Numbered from the stretch's first letter, positions 23,810-34,162 are shown. The stretch is DNA of 64,000 bases from Actinoplanes subtropicus (GCF_000721705.1 NZ_JOJL01000018.1:1-64000), one strand, 5' to 3'. Notes: generated by a model from the letters alone, not told the origin. Numbers and translations are program-made.

Positions 23810-25887
23810 GTGGCGGTGCGATCGTCGAGCTATCCATCGACGCCGGGGGTGGCTGTGCCGGACGACGACCCGTACCTCTGGCTGGAGTCGCTGGACTCGC
23901 CCGCGGTCCGGCGCTGGGTGGCCGACCGCAACGCCGAGACGCTGGCCGCGCTGGGTGGCGAGGGCTTCGTGCGCCGGCGCGACTCGATCCGGGAAGTGCT
24001 CGACAACACGGACCATATTCCGTGGCCGGGGTGGCGGGGCGACGGGTTCTACTACAACTTCTGGACCGACGCCGACCACCCGCGCGGGCTGTGGCGCCGG
24101 ACCACGCCCGATCAGTACCGCCTGGACGAGCCCGCCTGGGACGTGCTGCTCGACCTCGACGCGCTGAACGCGGCCGAGGGCGAGAGCTGGACCTGGGGCG
24201 GGGCGACCGTGCTGCGCCCGGGCTTCGACCGCTGCCTGATCAGCCTCTCCCGCGGTGGCGCCGACGCCGGCGTGGTCCGCGAGTTCGACCTGGAGCGCCG
24301 GGTCTTCGTCGCGGACGGGTTCGTCCTGCCGGAGGCGAAGAGCGACATCGGCTGGATCGACCGGGACACCGTCTACGTCGCGACGGATTTCGGGCCGGGT
24401 TCGCTGACCGCGTCGGGCTATCCGCGCCTGGTCAAACAGTGGCGGCGCGGCACTCCCCTCGCCGAGGCGACGCTGGTGTTCGAGGGGGCGACCGAGGATC
24501 TCGACGTGGGTGCCGGCCACGATCCGACGCCGGGTTTCGAGCGCGACCTGGTCACCCGGTCCGTGGATTTCTACCGGGCAAACCATTTCTTGCGTACGCC
24601 GAGCGGCGCCCTGGTCCGGATCGACGCCCCGGAGGACGCGTGGCTGCACGCGTACCGCAATTGGCTGCTGATCCGGCTCCGGTCGCCCTGGCTGTCCCAT
24701 CCGGCCGGCGCGCTGCTCGCCATCGCCTTCGACGAGTTCCTCGGCGGCGGGCGGGATTTCGCCGTGCTGTTCCGGCCGGACGAGCACACGTCGCTCGGCA
24801 CCTGGCGGTGGACGCGGAACCACCTTCTGCTCACCACCCGGACCGATGTCAAAAGCCGGGTGCACATCCTCACGCCGGGCCCGGAGGGGTGGCTGCGGCG
24901 GCCGATTCCGGGCGCGGCCGAGTTCGACGAGATGTCCATTGTCGACACCGATCCCGACCGGGACGACTCGTACGCCATCTGCTTCTCGGGGTTTCTGCGG
25001 CCGACCACCCTGGGGCTGGCGACGGTCGGCGGGGAAATGACGGTGGTGAAGAGCGAGCCGGCGTTCTTCGACACCGAAGGGCTGACGGTGCGACAGTTCT
25101 TCGCGGTCTCCGCCGACGGCACGCGCGTGCCCTATTTCCTGGTCGGCCCGGAGAACGCGGGACCTACCCTGCTCACCGGCTACGGCGGCTTCGAGTTGTC
25201 GATGACACCCGGCTACGACGGTGTTCTCGGGCGCGGCTGGCTCGCCCGCGGCGGCGCCTACGCGGTCGCGAACATCCGGGGCGGCGGCGAATACGGTCCC
25301 GACTGGCACCGGGCCGCGCGGCGGGAGAACAGGCTTCGCGCGTTCGAGGATTTCGCCGCGGTCGCCGCCGATCTCGTGGCCCGGGGCCACACGACGCCGG
25401 AGCGGCTCGGGATCAGCGGAGACAGCAACGGCGGCCTGCTGATGGGCGTGATGCTGACCCGCTATCCGGAGTTGTTCGGGGCGGTGGTCGCCTCGGTGCC
25501 GCTGCTGGACATGCGCCGCTACACCAAGCTGCTGGCCGGCCATTCCTGGATAGCCGAGTACGGCGACCCGGACGACGAGGCCGACTGGGCGTTCCTGCGG
25601 GAGTACTCGCCGTACCAATCGGTGCGGCCGGCGCGGTCGTATCCGCCCGTTCTGCTCATCACGTCCACTCGGGACGATCGGGTGCATCCGGGGCACGCGC
25701 GCAAAATGGCGGCTCGGCTCCGGGCGTACGGGCAAGGGTCTGGTATTTCGAGAACGTCGAGGGTGGCCACGGCGCGGCCGCGGACAACGAACAATCGGCC
25801 ACGCTGGAGGCGCTGACCCAGGAGTTCCTGTGGCGCACGCTCGATCCGCCGGGCGCCGGGTCACCCTTGCCATCGCCGGCGCGATGA
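23810..25887 (+). pseudogene. Prolyl oligopeptidase (S9) with a frameshift before the catalytic His
   Basis: A beta-propeller N-domain (DPYLWLESLDSPAVRRWVADRN start) is followed by an alpha/beta hydrolase domain with Ser (GDSNGG, nucleophile) and Asp (TRDDRVHPGHARKM). The frame of 23810 then derails at 25735-25738 after RLRAYGQ. The expected ending, VWYFENVEGGHGAAADN with the catalytic His, and LTQEFLWRTLDP lie in the other frame and stop at 25887. Restoring one base in the GGG run at 25736-25738 rejoins them. As read, the protein has no His and is dead. Start uncertain: GTG 23810, 23849 or 23855. A sequencing indel cannot be excluded. Confidence 0.82.
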
Positions 25888-25974
25888 GTTCGGCCCGGGT
25901 TATTGCCCGCGAGCGCGTAGCCCGGCTATCTTGCATCGCCTTCAACGCAATTCTCAACCGGGAGACATAGCGAT

Positions 25975-26208
25975 ATGACCGCCATTCAAAGCCCCGCCGC
26001 GACGGGTTCGAAGTCCTGGATCGCCGCGCTGCTGCTCTGCTTCTTCCTGGGCAGCTTCGGCATTCACCGCTTCTACGTCGGCAAGGTCGGCACCGGCATC
26101 CTGATGCTGGTCACCTTCGGCGGCCTGGGCCTCTGGACGCTGATCGACTTCATCATGATCGCGATCGGCAAGTTCTCCGACAAGCAGGGCCTCGCGCTCG
26201 CCCGCTGA
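25975..26208 (+). CDS. TM2-domain small membrane protein
   Basis: 77 residues. Two membrane helices are visible: SWIAALLLCFFLGSFGIHRF and GTGILMLVTFGGLGLWTLID. The hallmark turn GIHRFYVGK sits between them and DFIMIAIGKFSD at the end, exactly the TM2 pattern. ATG 25975 follows GGGAG. The role of TM2 proteins in bacteria is not settled. Convergent with the nucleoside hydrolase. Confidence 0.88.
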   Translation: MTAIQSPAATGSKSWIAALLLCFFLGSFGIHRFYVGKVGTGILMLVTFGGLGLWTLIDFIMIAIGKFSDKQGLALAR

Positions 26209-26231
26209 CTCTTGGCGCCGGCCGGGCGTCC

Positions 26232-27173
26232 TCAGGGCGCCTGGTCGAGTCGGCCGACCGCGTCCATCAGCAGCCGCCAGAAGGCGGCCACGTCCAGCCC
26301 GACCGCGACCTCCGCGTTCGGCGTCCGGCCGGTGCGGCGATGCAGGTCGACCACCGTCGCGCCGCGGGTGTACGCCCCGGCCAGCTCGACCGCGACCGGC
26401 GCGGCGACGGTCCGCACGATCGACGGGTCGAGCACCGCGGCCACCGCGATCGGGTCGTGCACCGGCGGATGCTCGAACCCGAACACCCGGCGATAGGCGC
26501 TCGCGAAGAACGTCATCAGCTCGGCGCAGATCACCCCGAGCCGGGTGCCCATCGCCAGGAAGCCGGCGATCACCTCCTCGGTGGCCAGCGCCTGATGCGT
26601 GACGTTCAGCCCGATCATCGTGACCGGCAGCCCCGAGCGCAGCACGATGTCGGCCGCCTCCGGGTCGGTGACGATGTTGAACTCGCCGTACGGGGTGGTG
26701 TTGCCCCGCTCGGTCGAGCCGCCCATGAAGACCACCCGGCGCACCCGCGGCACCACCTCGGGATGGGCGCGCAGCAACAGGGCCACATTCGTCAGCGGGC
26801 CGGTGGCGATCAGCGTGACCGGCCCGCCGGCGCCGGCGATCAGCCGCCGCATCAGCTCGGCCGCGTGCACGCCGGCTGCCTCGCCGACCGGCCCGTCGAG
26901 GTCCGGGCCGTCGAGGCCGGAGGCGCCGTGGATGTCCTCGGCGACGGTCAGCTCGCCGACCAAGGGCCGGGCGCAGCCGGCCGCGACCGGGACGTCGGGG
27001 ACGCCGGCCAGGGCGAGGATCCGCAGCGCGTTGCGGGTCGTCTTCTCCAGCGTCTGGTTGCCGGCCACGGTGGTGACGCCGAGCAGGCGCAGCCGCTGGT
27101 CGCCGGCCGCCAGCAGCAATGCCAGCGCGTCGTCGTGGCCCGGGTCGCAGTCGATGATCACCGGTTCCGCCAT
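26232..27173 (-). CDS. Inosine-uridine preferring nucleoside hydrolase
   Basis: 313 residues from ATG 27173. The N-terminal DCDPGHDDALAL is the calcium-binding family signature. VTTVAGNQTLEKTTRNAL, FMGGSTERGNTTPYGEFNI and PVHDPIAVAAVL (second metal Asp) follow. These enzymes hydrolyse the N-glycosidic bond of ribonucleosides for salvage. The ATG overlaps the stop of the upstream LuxR-type gene by one base (TGATG), so the two are coupled, which suggests the regulator may sense or control nucleoside use. Confidence 0.9.
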   Translation of the reverse strand: MAEPVIIDCDPGHDDALALLLAAGDQRLRLLGVTTVAGNQTLEKTTRNALRILALAGVPDVPVAAGCARPLVGELTVAEDIHGASGLDGPDLDGPVGEAAGVHAAELMRRLIAGAGGPVTLIATGPLTNVALLLRAHPEVVPRVRRVVFMGGSTERGNTTPYGEFNIVTDPEAADIVLRSGLPVTMIGLNVTHQALATEEVIAGFLAMGTRLGVICAELMTFFASAYRRVFGFEHPPVHDPIAVAAVLDPSIVRTVAAPVAVELAGAYTRGATVVDLHRRTGRTPNAEVAVGLDVAAFWRLLMDAVGRLDQAP

Positions 27174-29305
27174 CAGCCCTCCCGCCCGGCGGCCATCCAC
27201 GCGGCCACCTGCGTACGCGACGTGAAGCCCAACTTGATCAGGATATTCCGGACGTGGCTCTCGACGGTTCGCTCCGAGAGGACGAGGCGGGCGCCGATCT
27301 CCCGGTTGGTCAGGCCCTCGGTCATCAGGCGGGCGACCTCACGTTCCCGTCGGCTCAGCGCGCCGTCCTCCTGTTCGCCCAGTGCCCGGCGTACGGCCGC
27401 CTCTCGGTCCAGATTTTGACCTTGTTTCTTTCCACGCAGCCCGGCGGTCGCCTCGGCCAGCGCCGGGGCCATGCTCGGATGCACGCCGGAACCGATCTCC
27501 GCCCGCAGCCTCTCGGCCGCGCCGAGCAGCACCGGATCCCGCTTCGCCGCCGCGAGCGCGCCGACCAGATAGCACTGCGCGACCCGGTCGTCGATCTCGC
27601 GGGCGATCCGCAGCCCCTCGGTGAGCGGCTCGATCGCCTCCGCGGCACGGCCCGATCCCAGGATGGCGTATCCCAGGTTCATCAACATCATCCCGAGGCT
27701 GTAGGAATCGCCGGCCGCCCGGCTGAGCCGAACCCCCGCCGCGGCCGCGATCGCCACCGTCTCGAGATCCCCGGTCGCCAGGCCGTTGAGCGCGGCGGCC
27801 TGGTGCGTCATCAGCGTCGCGCCGAGATCGTCCAGGCCGGCGGCGATCGCCCGGGCCTCGGCCAGCAACTCCTCCCCCGACTCGCCGCGCATGGTCGCCG
27901 CGATCGAGGACATCGAAAGACATTGCGAGAGTACGTCCGGCAGCCCGGCCGCCCGGGCCGCCCCGACGCCGCGCTCGAGCACCCGCCCGGCCGTCGCCGG
28001 ATCGTTCCGCAGCACGGCCAGGAACCCGCGCGCGAAGTACGTCCACGGGTGCGCCACCGGCGCGGCCAGCACCTCGTCCAGCCACCGCGCGCCCTCGCCG
28101 GTCGCCCGGGTGATCCAGTACCAGATCAGCGCGGTCGCGATTCCGGTCGCGCGTACGAAGTCCCCGCGGTCGAGGCAGGCCCGCAGCGCCGCCCGGATGT
28201 TGTCGATCTGCGGGCTCAGCCACGCCAGCGCCGGCGCCAGCCGATGCCGGCCGGCCGCCGAGAACTCCTGGCACCGCGACAGGTAGTAGTCGGCGCACCG
28301 CACCTCCACCGCCTCGGCCTCCCCCGACTCGCGCAGCCGCAGCCACGCGTACTCCCGCATGGTCTCGTGCCAGCGGAAACCCGCGCCGTCCCGGCCGAGC
28401 AGCGACTTGTCGACCAATGAGGACAGTGGCTCCAGCGCCGGCGTCCCGGGCAGCACCGCCTCGACGTCCTCGAGCGTGAACCGCCCGGCGAAGACGGCCA
28501 GCCGCGCGAGCAGGCTCCGCTCGTCCGGCGTGAGCAGGTCGTAGCTCCACTCGATCGCGGTGCGCAGCGTCTGGTGACGCGGCAGTGCGGCCCGGTTCCC
28601 CACGGTGAGCAGGCCGAAGCGGTCGCTCAGCCGGTCGCGCAACTGCTCCGGGCTCAGCACCCGGGTCCGCACCGCGGCCAGTTCCAGCGCGAGCGGCAAG
28701 CCGTCGAGCCGGCGGCACACCTCCGCGACGGCATCTTTGTTTGCCGAGGTCAGCTCGAAACCGCCGGTCGCCGCCCCGGCCCGCTCGACGAACAGCCGGA
28801 CCGCATCGTCGCCGGCCAGCGGCGGCACCGGCAGCACCTGCTCGCCCGGCACCGACAGCGGCTCCCGGCTGGTCGCCAGCACCCGCACGCCCGGCGCCGC
28901 GCGCAGCAGGTCGCCGGCCAGCCGGGCGGCCGCCGCCAGCAGGTGCTCGCAGTTGTCCAAGACCAAGATCAAATTCTTGTCCCGGGCGTACGCCCGGAGC
29001 AGCGCACCCGGCTCGGCCGCGGACTGATCGCGCAGATCGAGGGCGGCGAGCACCGCCGACGGGACCAGGGCCGGATCCCGCACGTCGGCCAGCTCCACCA
29101 GGTAGGCCGGCGGCAGCGCGGCGACGGCCCGGACGGCCAGCCGGGTCTTGCCCACGCCGCCCGGCCCGACCAGGCTGACCAGCCGCGCCTCGGCCAGCCG
29201 CCGGCGGCACTCGGCCAGCTCGCGGCGGCGGCCGACGAAGCTCGACGACTCCGCGGGCAGGTTGCCATGCACGCCACTGAAATTACGCGTATTCAGTACT
29301 GCCAC
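27173..29305 (-). CDS. LuxR-type regulator with NB-ARC-like ATPase (LAL-type)
   Basis: 710 residues. The N-terminal ATPase has P-loop LVGPGGVGKTRLAVRAV (~45-60), Walker B LILVLDNCEHLL, RVLATSREPL (sensor) and GLPLALELAA. The middle part (~350-630) is a TPR-like helical array. The C-terminal LuxR HTH is at ~640-700 (LSRREREVARLMTEGLTNRE, LSERTVESHVRNILIKLG). It is likely a signal-responsive activator that oligomerises with ATP. The start may be GTG 29305 or GTG 29269 (VHGNLPAESSSFVGRRREL, where the family usually begins). Confidence 0.88.
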   Translation of the reverse strand: MAVLNTRNFSGVHGNLPAESSSFVGRRRELAECRRRLAEARLVSLVGPGGVGKTRLAVRAVAALPPAYLVELADVRDPALVPSAVLAALDLRDQSAAEPGALLRAYARDKNLILVLDNCEHLLAAAARLAGDLLRAAPGVRVLATSREPLSVPGEQVLPVPPLAGDDAVRLFVERAGAATGGFELTSANKDAVAEVCRRLDGLPLALELAAVRTRVLSPEQLRDRLSDRFGLLTVGNRAALPRHQTLRTAIEWSYDLLTPDERSLLARLAVFAGRFTLEDVEAVLPGTPALEPLSSLVDKSLLGRDGAGFRWHETMREYAWLRLRESGEAEAVEVRCADYYLSRCQEFSAAGRHRLAPALAWLSPQIDNIRAALRACLDRGDFVRATGIATALIWYWITRATGEGARWLDEVLAAPVAHPWTYFARGFLAVLRNDPATAGRVLERGVGAARAAGLPDVLSQCLSMSSIAATMRGESGEELLAEARAIAAGLDDLGATLMTHQAAALNGLATGDLETVAIAAAAGVRLSRAAGDSYSLGMMLMNLGYAILGSGRAAEAIEPLTEGLRIAREIDDRVAQCYLVGALAAAKRDPVLLGAAERLRAEIGSGVHPSMAPALAEATAGLRGKKQGQNLDREAAVRRALGEQEDGALSRREREVARLMTEGLTNREIGARLVLSERTVESHVRNILIKLGFTSRTQVAAWMAAGREG

Positions 29306-29343
29306 GGATGCCCCGGACGCCGCGCCTACTTACCGTGAAGGTC

Positions 29344-29766
29344 ATGTCACAGCAACTTCTCGAGGCCCCGGCGTTGTCTCTCCCGCGCCTGCACGTGCTG
29401 CGCCTCGGCTACCTGATCCTCGGCGGCGGCCTGGTCGTCTACAAGTGGCCGCTGCTGTTCCACCACGAGCACCCGTGGCCGCTGATGGATAGCGTGGTGG
29501 AGTGCATGCTGGTCGCGATGTCGCTGCTGGCCCTGCTCGGCCTGCGCTATCCGGTGAAGATGCTGCCGATCCTGCTCTTCGAGGTGGCCTGGAAGCTGAT
29601 CTGGCTGGCGGCGGTGGCCCTGCCGCTCTGGCTGCACCACGAGATGGACCCCGCCGCGCGCGAGCTGGCCGGCGAGGTCCTCTGGGTGGTCGTCATCCTC
29701 GCCGTGATCCCGTGGCGCTACGTCTGCACCGACTACCTGTCACGCCCCGGCGACCGCTGGCGCTGA
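29344..29766 (+). CDS. Four-helix membrane protein of unknown function
   Basis: 140 residues with four hydrophobic segments at about 20-37, 49-67, 74-93 and 105-122 (for example LLALLGLRYPVKMLPILLFE). The pattern resembles small DoxX-like or unnamed actinobacterial proteins. ATG 29344 has GAAGG five bases upstream. It is divergent from the LuxR-type gene with only 38 bp between, so the promoters must overlap. No function assigned. Confidence 0.6.
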   Translation: MSQQLLEAPALSLPRLHVLRLGYLILGGGLVVYKWPLLFHHEHPWPLMDSVVECMLVAMSLLALLGLRYPVKMLPILLFEVAWKLIWLAAVALPLWLHHEMDPAARELAGEVLWVVVILAVIPWRYVCTDYLSRPGDRWR

Positions 29767-29783
29767 GGCCTGTTTCGCCGCCG

Positions 29784-31343
29784 TCAGCGGCCACCCCCGC
29801 GGAAGACCTCGGCCACCGTGCGCAGGATGACCTTCGCGTCCAGCCAGAGCGACCAGTTCTCGATGTAGTAGTTGTCGAACCGGGCGCGGTCGGAGATCGG
29901 CGTGTCCCCACGGAGGCCGCTGACCTGGGCCAGCCCGGTGAGGCCGACCGGCACCCGGTGCCGCATCGCGTATTCGGGGTAGTCCACCGAGAACCGGTCG
30001 ACGAAGTAGGGCCGCTCCGGCCGCGGCCCCACCACGGTCATGTCCCCGCGCAGGATGTTCCACAGCTGGGGCAGCTCGTCGAGCGAGGTGCGCCGCATGA
30101 ATCGGCCGAACGGGCCGACCCGCGGGTCGTGGCCGATGTTCCAGTTGGTCTGCGACTCGGCCTCGTCCACCGGGCGCATCGAGCGGAACTTCATCAGGCT
30201 GAACGGCTTGCCGTACCGCCCGATCCGCTGCTGGCGGAAGATGATGCCCTTGCCGCCCTCGAGGAAGCTGCCCACCGCGCAGAACAGCAGGATCGGGCTG
30301 AGCAGCAGCAGCGCGACGGAGGCGAAGAGCACGTCGGCGGTCCGCTTGACCGCCCACTTCGGACCGGAGAGCGTCGGCCGGCGCAGCGGAACCACCGGGA
30401 TCGCGCCGATGTGGTCGGGCGAGCCGACCGAGCCGGGGAACTCGCGCAGCCGCGGCACCATCCAGAGGTCGGTCTCGGCCAGGCCGGGCGCCCGCACCGC
30501 GCGCAGCAACTGGCTCTCCGGGCAGTCGATGTCCGCGATGATGACCACGTCGCACTCGGTGTAGCGGACCAGTTCCTCGAGGTCCTCCAGGTGGCCGACC
30601 AGCGGGTTGCTCTCCCGCTTGAGGTGCGCGGTGGTCGGCACGTCCACGAAACCGGCGAACCGCAGGCCGTACTGCGGATAGCGGCGCAGCAGCCGGGCCA
30701 GTTCGATGGCGATCGGGCCGCCGCCCAGGATGATGGCGCCGTGCTCCACCCAGCGGCGCCGCCGGGCCACCAGCACGGCCATCCGGCTGATCGCCCGGGC
30801 GGGCAGCAGCAGCACGGCCGAGGCGGCGGCGAGCCGCAGGAAGCCGTCCACGTAGTCGATCGAGTTGTGCCGGGTGGCGACCGCGATGGCCACCACGGCC
30901 GTGGCGGCAAGGAAGCGGAAGTACAGCTGCGGGATCTCGTCCAGCACGCTCACGTGCCGGCGGGCCCGGTAGAGGCCGCCGACGGCGAAGGCGACCGCGG
31001 CGACGAGGGCCACCGCCACGGAACCCTTCCAGTACTTCTGGTCCCAGGCGATCGGCGCGAGCAGCGCCACCAGGTCGATCGGCAGCGCGAGCATCCAGGC
31101 CCGCAGCGACCGGGTGCGGCCGGCGCTCGCCGACGGGATATAGGGAAGCACGACCGTGGAGCGCGCGCCGCCGTCCAGCACGAGGCGCTCGGTGGGCGGC
31201 TCCTCGGGGCTGCGCCGAGGCGCCGGGACGGCGCTGATCGGCGTCTCGCCGCTCGGTGCCCACCAGTCGAAGAGATCGGCCGACCGCGGCCCCGCGCCCG
31301 CAGGCGGGCCTGGTGAAGGGCTCGTCTGTACCATGTCGTGCAT
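29784..31343 (-). CDS. Exopolysaccharide initiating sugar transferase (polyprenyl-P glycosyl-1-P transferase)
   Basis: 519 residues. The N-terminal tail contains STVVLPY. Five hydrophobic segments lie between about 65 and 190, then a Rossmann-like CoA-binding-type domain (HGAIILGGGPIAIELARLLR). The C-terminal bacterial sugar transferase domain (~318-519) has KRTADVLFASVALLLLSPIL, the FRQQRIGRYGKPFSLMKFRS motif, RRTSLDELPQLWNIL and VGPRPERPYF. This class loads the first sugar phosphate on undecaprenyl phosphate (WbaP/WcaJ type). It opens the exopolysaccharide locus. ATG 31343 is favoured; ATG 31334 is close. Confidence 0.9.
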   Translation of the reverse strand: MHDMVQTSPSPGPPAGAGPRSADLFDWWAPSGETPISAVPAPRRSPEEPPTERLVLDGGARSTVVLPYIPSASAGRTRSLRAWMLALPIDLVALLAPIAWDQKYWKGSVAVALVAAVAFAVGGLYRARRHVSVLDEIPQLYFRFLAATAVVAIAVATRHNSIDYVDGFLRLAAASAVLLLPARAISRMAVLVARRRRWVEHGAIILGGGPIAIELARLLRRYPQYGLRFAGFVDVPTTAHLKRESNPLVGHLEDLEELVRYTECDVVIIADIDCPESQLLRAVRAPGLAETDLWMVPRLREFPGSVGSPDHIGAIPVVPLRRPTLSGPKWAVKRTADVLFASVALLLLSPILLFCAVGSFLEGGKGIIFRQQRIGRYGKPFSLMKFRSMRPVDEAESQTNWNIGHDPRVGPFGRFMRRTSLDELPQLWNILRGDMTVVGPRPERPYFVDRFSVDYPEYAMRHRVPVGLTGLAQVSGLRGDTPISDRARFDNYYIENWSLWLDAKVILRTVAEVFRGGGR

Positions 31344-31617
31344 CCCCCGTGCCAAGAAAGCGGCCAACACAACCGCGATCGAGCCGGAATGCTAAGGCCT
31401 GTTGTCGGTTCACACCACCGATTCGCTGGTGCCCGGATTCATGCCTTTTGATGATCGTCGAAGGATTCGCCCGGATTCGGAACCGGACAATTGCTTAGCA
31501 CCCCGGCATCGGATCACCGACATCGAAGAAATGTAATTCATCACAGTCGGCCGACGCAGCCCCGAGGCGAGGACATGGGGGCAGTGGGGGCTTGCCAGGC
31601 TCAGTACGATCGCACCC

Positions 31618-32721
31618 ATGCCGACCAGACAGCCGATGCAAGACCGCGACGCCACCGAAATCATCGGCCTGGTAAGCGACTACGACGCCGACGGCACGCC
31701 GGCCACGCATGCCGCGCCCAAGAAGCGGATGAGCCGCCGCGCCAAAATCATCTTGTGCGTGGTGCTCGTGCCGCTGATCCTGGTCGGCATCGCTCTCGTC
31801 GGCGGCGGCCTCTATCTGCACAACGTCGAGGGCAAGGTCGACCGGGTCGACGCGTTCACCCAGGTCCCCGAGGCCAGCCGCCCGCAGAAGGACGCGGCCG
31901 CCAAGGGCGCGGAAAACTTCCTGCTCCTGGGCAGCGACACCCGCGACCCGAACAACACCGGCGGCTCCCGCAGCGACACGATCATCATCCTGCATCTGAA
32001 CAAGGACCAGTCGGCGGCCCAGCTCATCTCCATCCCGCGAGACACCTGGGTGCACATCCCCAAGGCGGCCAACGGCAAGTACGGCAACACCGATTCGAAG
32101 ATCAATGCGGCATACGCCTGGGGCGGCGTTCCACTGGTGGTGCAGACCGTCGAGGGGTACACGGGCGTCCGTATCGACCACGTGGCCCTGATCGACTTCT
32201 CCGGCTTCAAGGAGGTCGTGGATGCACTCGGCGGCGTCAACATCGACGTCGAGACGTCGTTCACCTCGACCCACGCGCTGAGCGGTCCCGGTGGCGTGCG
32301 GCACTTCAACAAGGGCCCCCAGCTGATGGACGGCGCAGCGGCGCTCGACTACGCCCGCGAGCGGTACTCGTTCAAGGACGGCGACTTCGCCCGCATCCGC
32401 CACCAGCAGCAGGTGATCAAGGCGATCCTCGACAAGGCCGCGTCCGGCGGCATGCTCGGCAGCCCGGCCAAGCTCAACGACTTCCTCAAGGCCACCGCCG
32501 ACACGGTCAGCGTCGACAAGGGCCTCAACCTTCTCGACATGGCCATGCAGCTCCGTCACCTGCGCAGCGGCAACCTGCACTTCTACACGAGCCCCACCAA
32601 GGGCACCGGCATGATCGGCAACCAGAGCGTGGTCATTCCCGACAAGACCAAGGCCAAGGCGCTGTTCGACGCCGTTCGCACGGACAACGACGCCGCCATC
32701 GCCCAGTTGGCCACCGACTGA
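31618..32721 (+). CDS. LytR-CpsA-Psr (LCP) glycopolymer ligase
   Basis: 367 residues. The cytoplasmic N-terminus (~40 residues) includes RDATEIIGL. The membrane helix is at ~43-66 (IILCVVLVPLILVGIALVGG). The LCP domain is outside: FLLLGSDTRD, SRSDTIIILHL, LISIPRDTWVHIP, SKINAAYAWGG, ALDYARERYSFKDGDFARI. These Arg and Asp residues bind the pyrophosphate lipid donor. LCP enzymes attach undecaprenyl-linked glycopolymers to peptidoglycan, so this is the likely last step for the polymer made by the surrounding locus. A perfect terminator follows. Confidence 0.92.
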   Translation: MPTRQPMQDRDATEIIGLVSDYDADGTPATHAAPKKRMSRRAKIILCVVLVPLILVGIALVGGGLYLHNVEGKVDRVDAFTQVPEASRPQKDAAAKGAENFLLLGSDTRDPNNTGGSRSDTIIILHLNKDQSAAQLISIPRDTWVHIPKAANGKYGNTDSKINAAYAWGGVPLVVQTVEGYTGVRIDHVALIDFSGFKEVVDALGGVNIDVETSFTSTHALSGPGGVRHFNKGPQLMDGAAALDYARERYSFKDGDFARIRHQQQVIKAILDKAASGGMLGSPAKLNDFLKATADTVSVDKGLNLLDMAMQLRHLRSGNLHFYTSPTKGTGMIGNQSVVIPDKTKAKALFDAVRTDNDAAIAQLATD

Positions 32722-32732
32722 GCGCAGCCGTC

Positions 32733-32766
32733 AAAGGCCGGCCGGGAGACCACCCGGCCGGCCTTT
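32733..32766. terminator. Strong bidirectional terminator
   Basis: A perfect 14-bp stem (AAAGGCCGGCCGGG facing CCCGGCCGGCCTTT) with a six-base loop. It lies between the LCP gene and the convergent beta-helix gene. The A/T ends give a U run on both strands. Confidence 0.9.
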
Positions 32767-32803
32767 CGGCTGTTCCGGTCCCCCCGATGAATGAGGGCGG
32801 CGG

Positions 32804-34162
32804 CTACTCGGCGACTATGACGTGAACTCCGCCGCCGGGAAACTGGGCGCACAACTGAGTCTTGCCGTCCTGCGTTCGCGCGAAGAGCCGCACACCGTCA
32901 AGCGGCGGCGTGGGCGGTGGCTCGGGAAGCAGCACGAATGACGGCTCGATCACGAGGTTCTTGGCCGATCCGCCCATTCCCTGGGTCAGTTCGACCCGAG
33001 TGGCCGGGTGCGGCTTGCCGATCCAGCCTCGGCCGGTGTCGGCCACCTGGCGTCCGGCCTTGTCGAACACGCCCGGCTGCCAGAGGTTCGCGCGTACGGT
33101 CGACAACCCGCGGTCCGCGCCGAAGTCGACGGCCGCGGTCGCGCAGTTCATGATCTTGGTATCGACGACCGCGCCGGAGGGATCGTCCTGGGTCGCCCCG
33201 GCCACGAACTGAATGCCGATCTCCGCCCCCGGCCCGTCATGGTTGCCGCCCAGCACTGTGCCGCCGACCCAGCGGCAGTCGCGCGCCGAGATGCGCACCC
33301 CGACGCCGCCGTTGAGGTCGGCGTAGCAGTTCACGCAGCTGATCGCGGGAGCGGCGAGATCGAAGGCCACGTCCTGCCGGATTCCCCAGCCGTGACAGTT
33401 CACCAGAGAGGCGCCCGAGGAGTCGCCGGCCAGGCGGAAACCGATCGCCTTGTTCTCGAACGCCAGGCAATTGACGAACATCGAGTCGTGCGGCCCGTTG
33501 AAGTTGAGCCCGTGTCCCTCGTTGTCGTGCGACCGCACGGCGGTGAGCCGCGCCTCCATCTGGTGCGACGGCGCCGGCAGTTCGGCCGCATTGCCCCATT
33601 CGGAGTAGACGCCGTCTTCGCGGCAACCGTGCACGATGACTTCGTTGAGCTCGTAGCCGTAGCCATAGACGCGCAGCCCGTAGCCACCCCGCTCGTTCGC
33701 CGGTTTGTTGCCGTCCAGCGTCAGGTCGCGGATGCTGAAGTAGCAGGCGCCGCCGCTCCCGCGCGTACCGGTCAGCTCGTCGAAGCCGTCGGTCTCCAGA
33801 ATCGCGCTGTTGGCCCCGGGGTGCAGCCGCAGCACCGACAGGTCGCCGCCGGCTCCCCGCAGATGTACGCGCGAGTAGAGCCGCAGCCCACGCGTCAGGT
33901 AGATGCCCGGCGGGACGAAGACGACGCCGCCGGCGGGCTTGGCGGCGTCCAGGGCGCGCTGGAGGGCCGCGGTGTCGTCGGTTCGGCCGTCGCCGGACGC
34001 GCCGAAGGTCCGGACGTCGAACGCCACGCCGGCCGGCAGTTCGCCGGTCATGGCCGGTGGCTCCTGGCCCATTGCCGAACCGACGAGGCCGCCAACACCG
34101 GTCGCGGTGCTCGCGACTCCGCCCAGCAGCACGGCACGCCTCGACACCGACGGCAAGCGCAT
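32804..34162 (-). CDS. Secreted right-handed beta-helix (pectate lyase-like) protein
   Basis: 452 residues from ATG 34162, chosen because the Tat signal SRRAVLLGGVAS then sits at residues 7-18. GTG 34306 would add 48 residues and is also possible. The mature part begins FDVRTFGASGDGRTDDTAAL, the pectate lyase superfamily (glycosyl hydrolase 28-like) opening. Beta-helix coils follow (VNCLAFENKAIGF, VNCHGWGI, CVNCYADLNGGVGVRIS). It probably cleaves or modifies the polymer made by the locus. Catalytic residues cannot be assigned by eye. Confidence 0.8.
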   Translation of the reverse strand: MRLPSVSRRAVLLGGVASTATGVGGLVGSAMGQEPPAMTGELPAGVAFDVRTFGASGDGRTDDTAALQRALDAAKPAGGVVFVPPGIYLTRGLRLYSRVHLRGAGGDLSVLRLHPGANSAILETDGFDELTGTRGSGGACYFSIRDLTLDGNKPANERGGYGLRVYGYGYELNEVIVHGCREDGVYSEWGNAAELPAPSHQMEARLTAVRSHDNEGHGLNFNGPHDSMFVNCLAFENKAIGFRLAGDSSGASLVNCHGWGIRQDVAFDLAAPAISCVNCYADLNGGVGVRISARDCRWVGGTVLGGNHDGPGAEIGIQFVAGATQDDPSGAVVDTKIMNCATAAVDFGADRGLSTVRANLWQPGVFDKAGRQVADTGRGWIGKPHPATRVELTQGMGGSAKNLVIEPSFVLLPEPPPTPPLDGVRLFARTQDGKTQLCAQFPGGGVHVIVAE

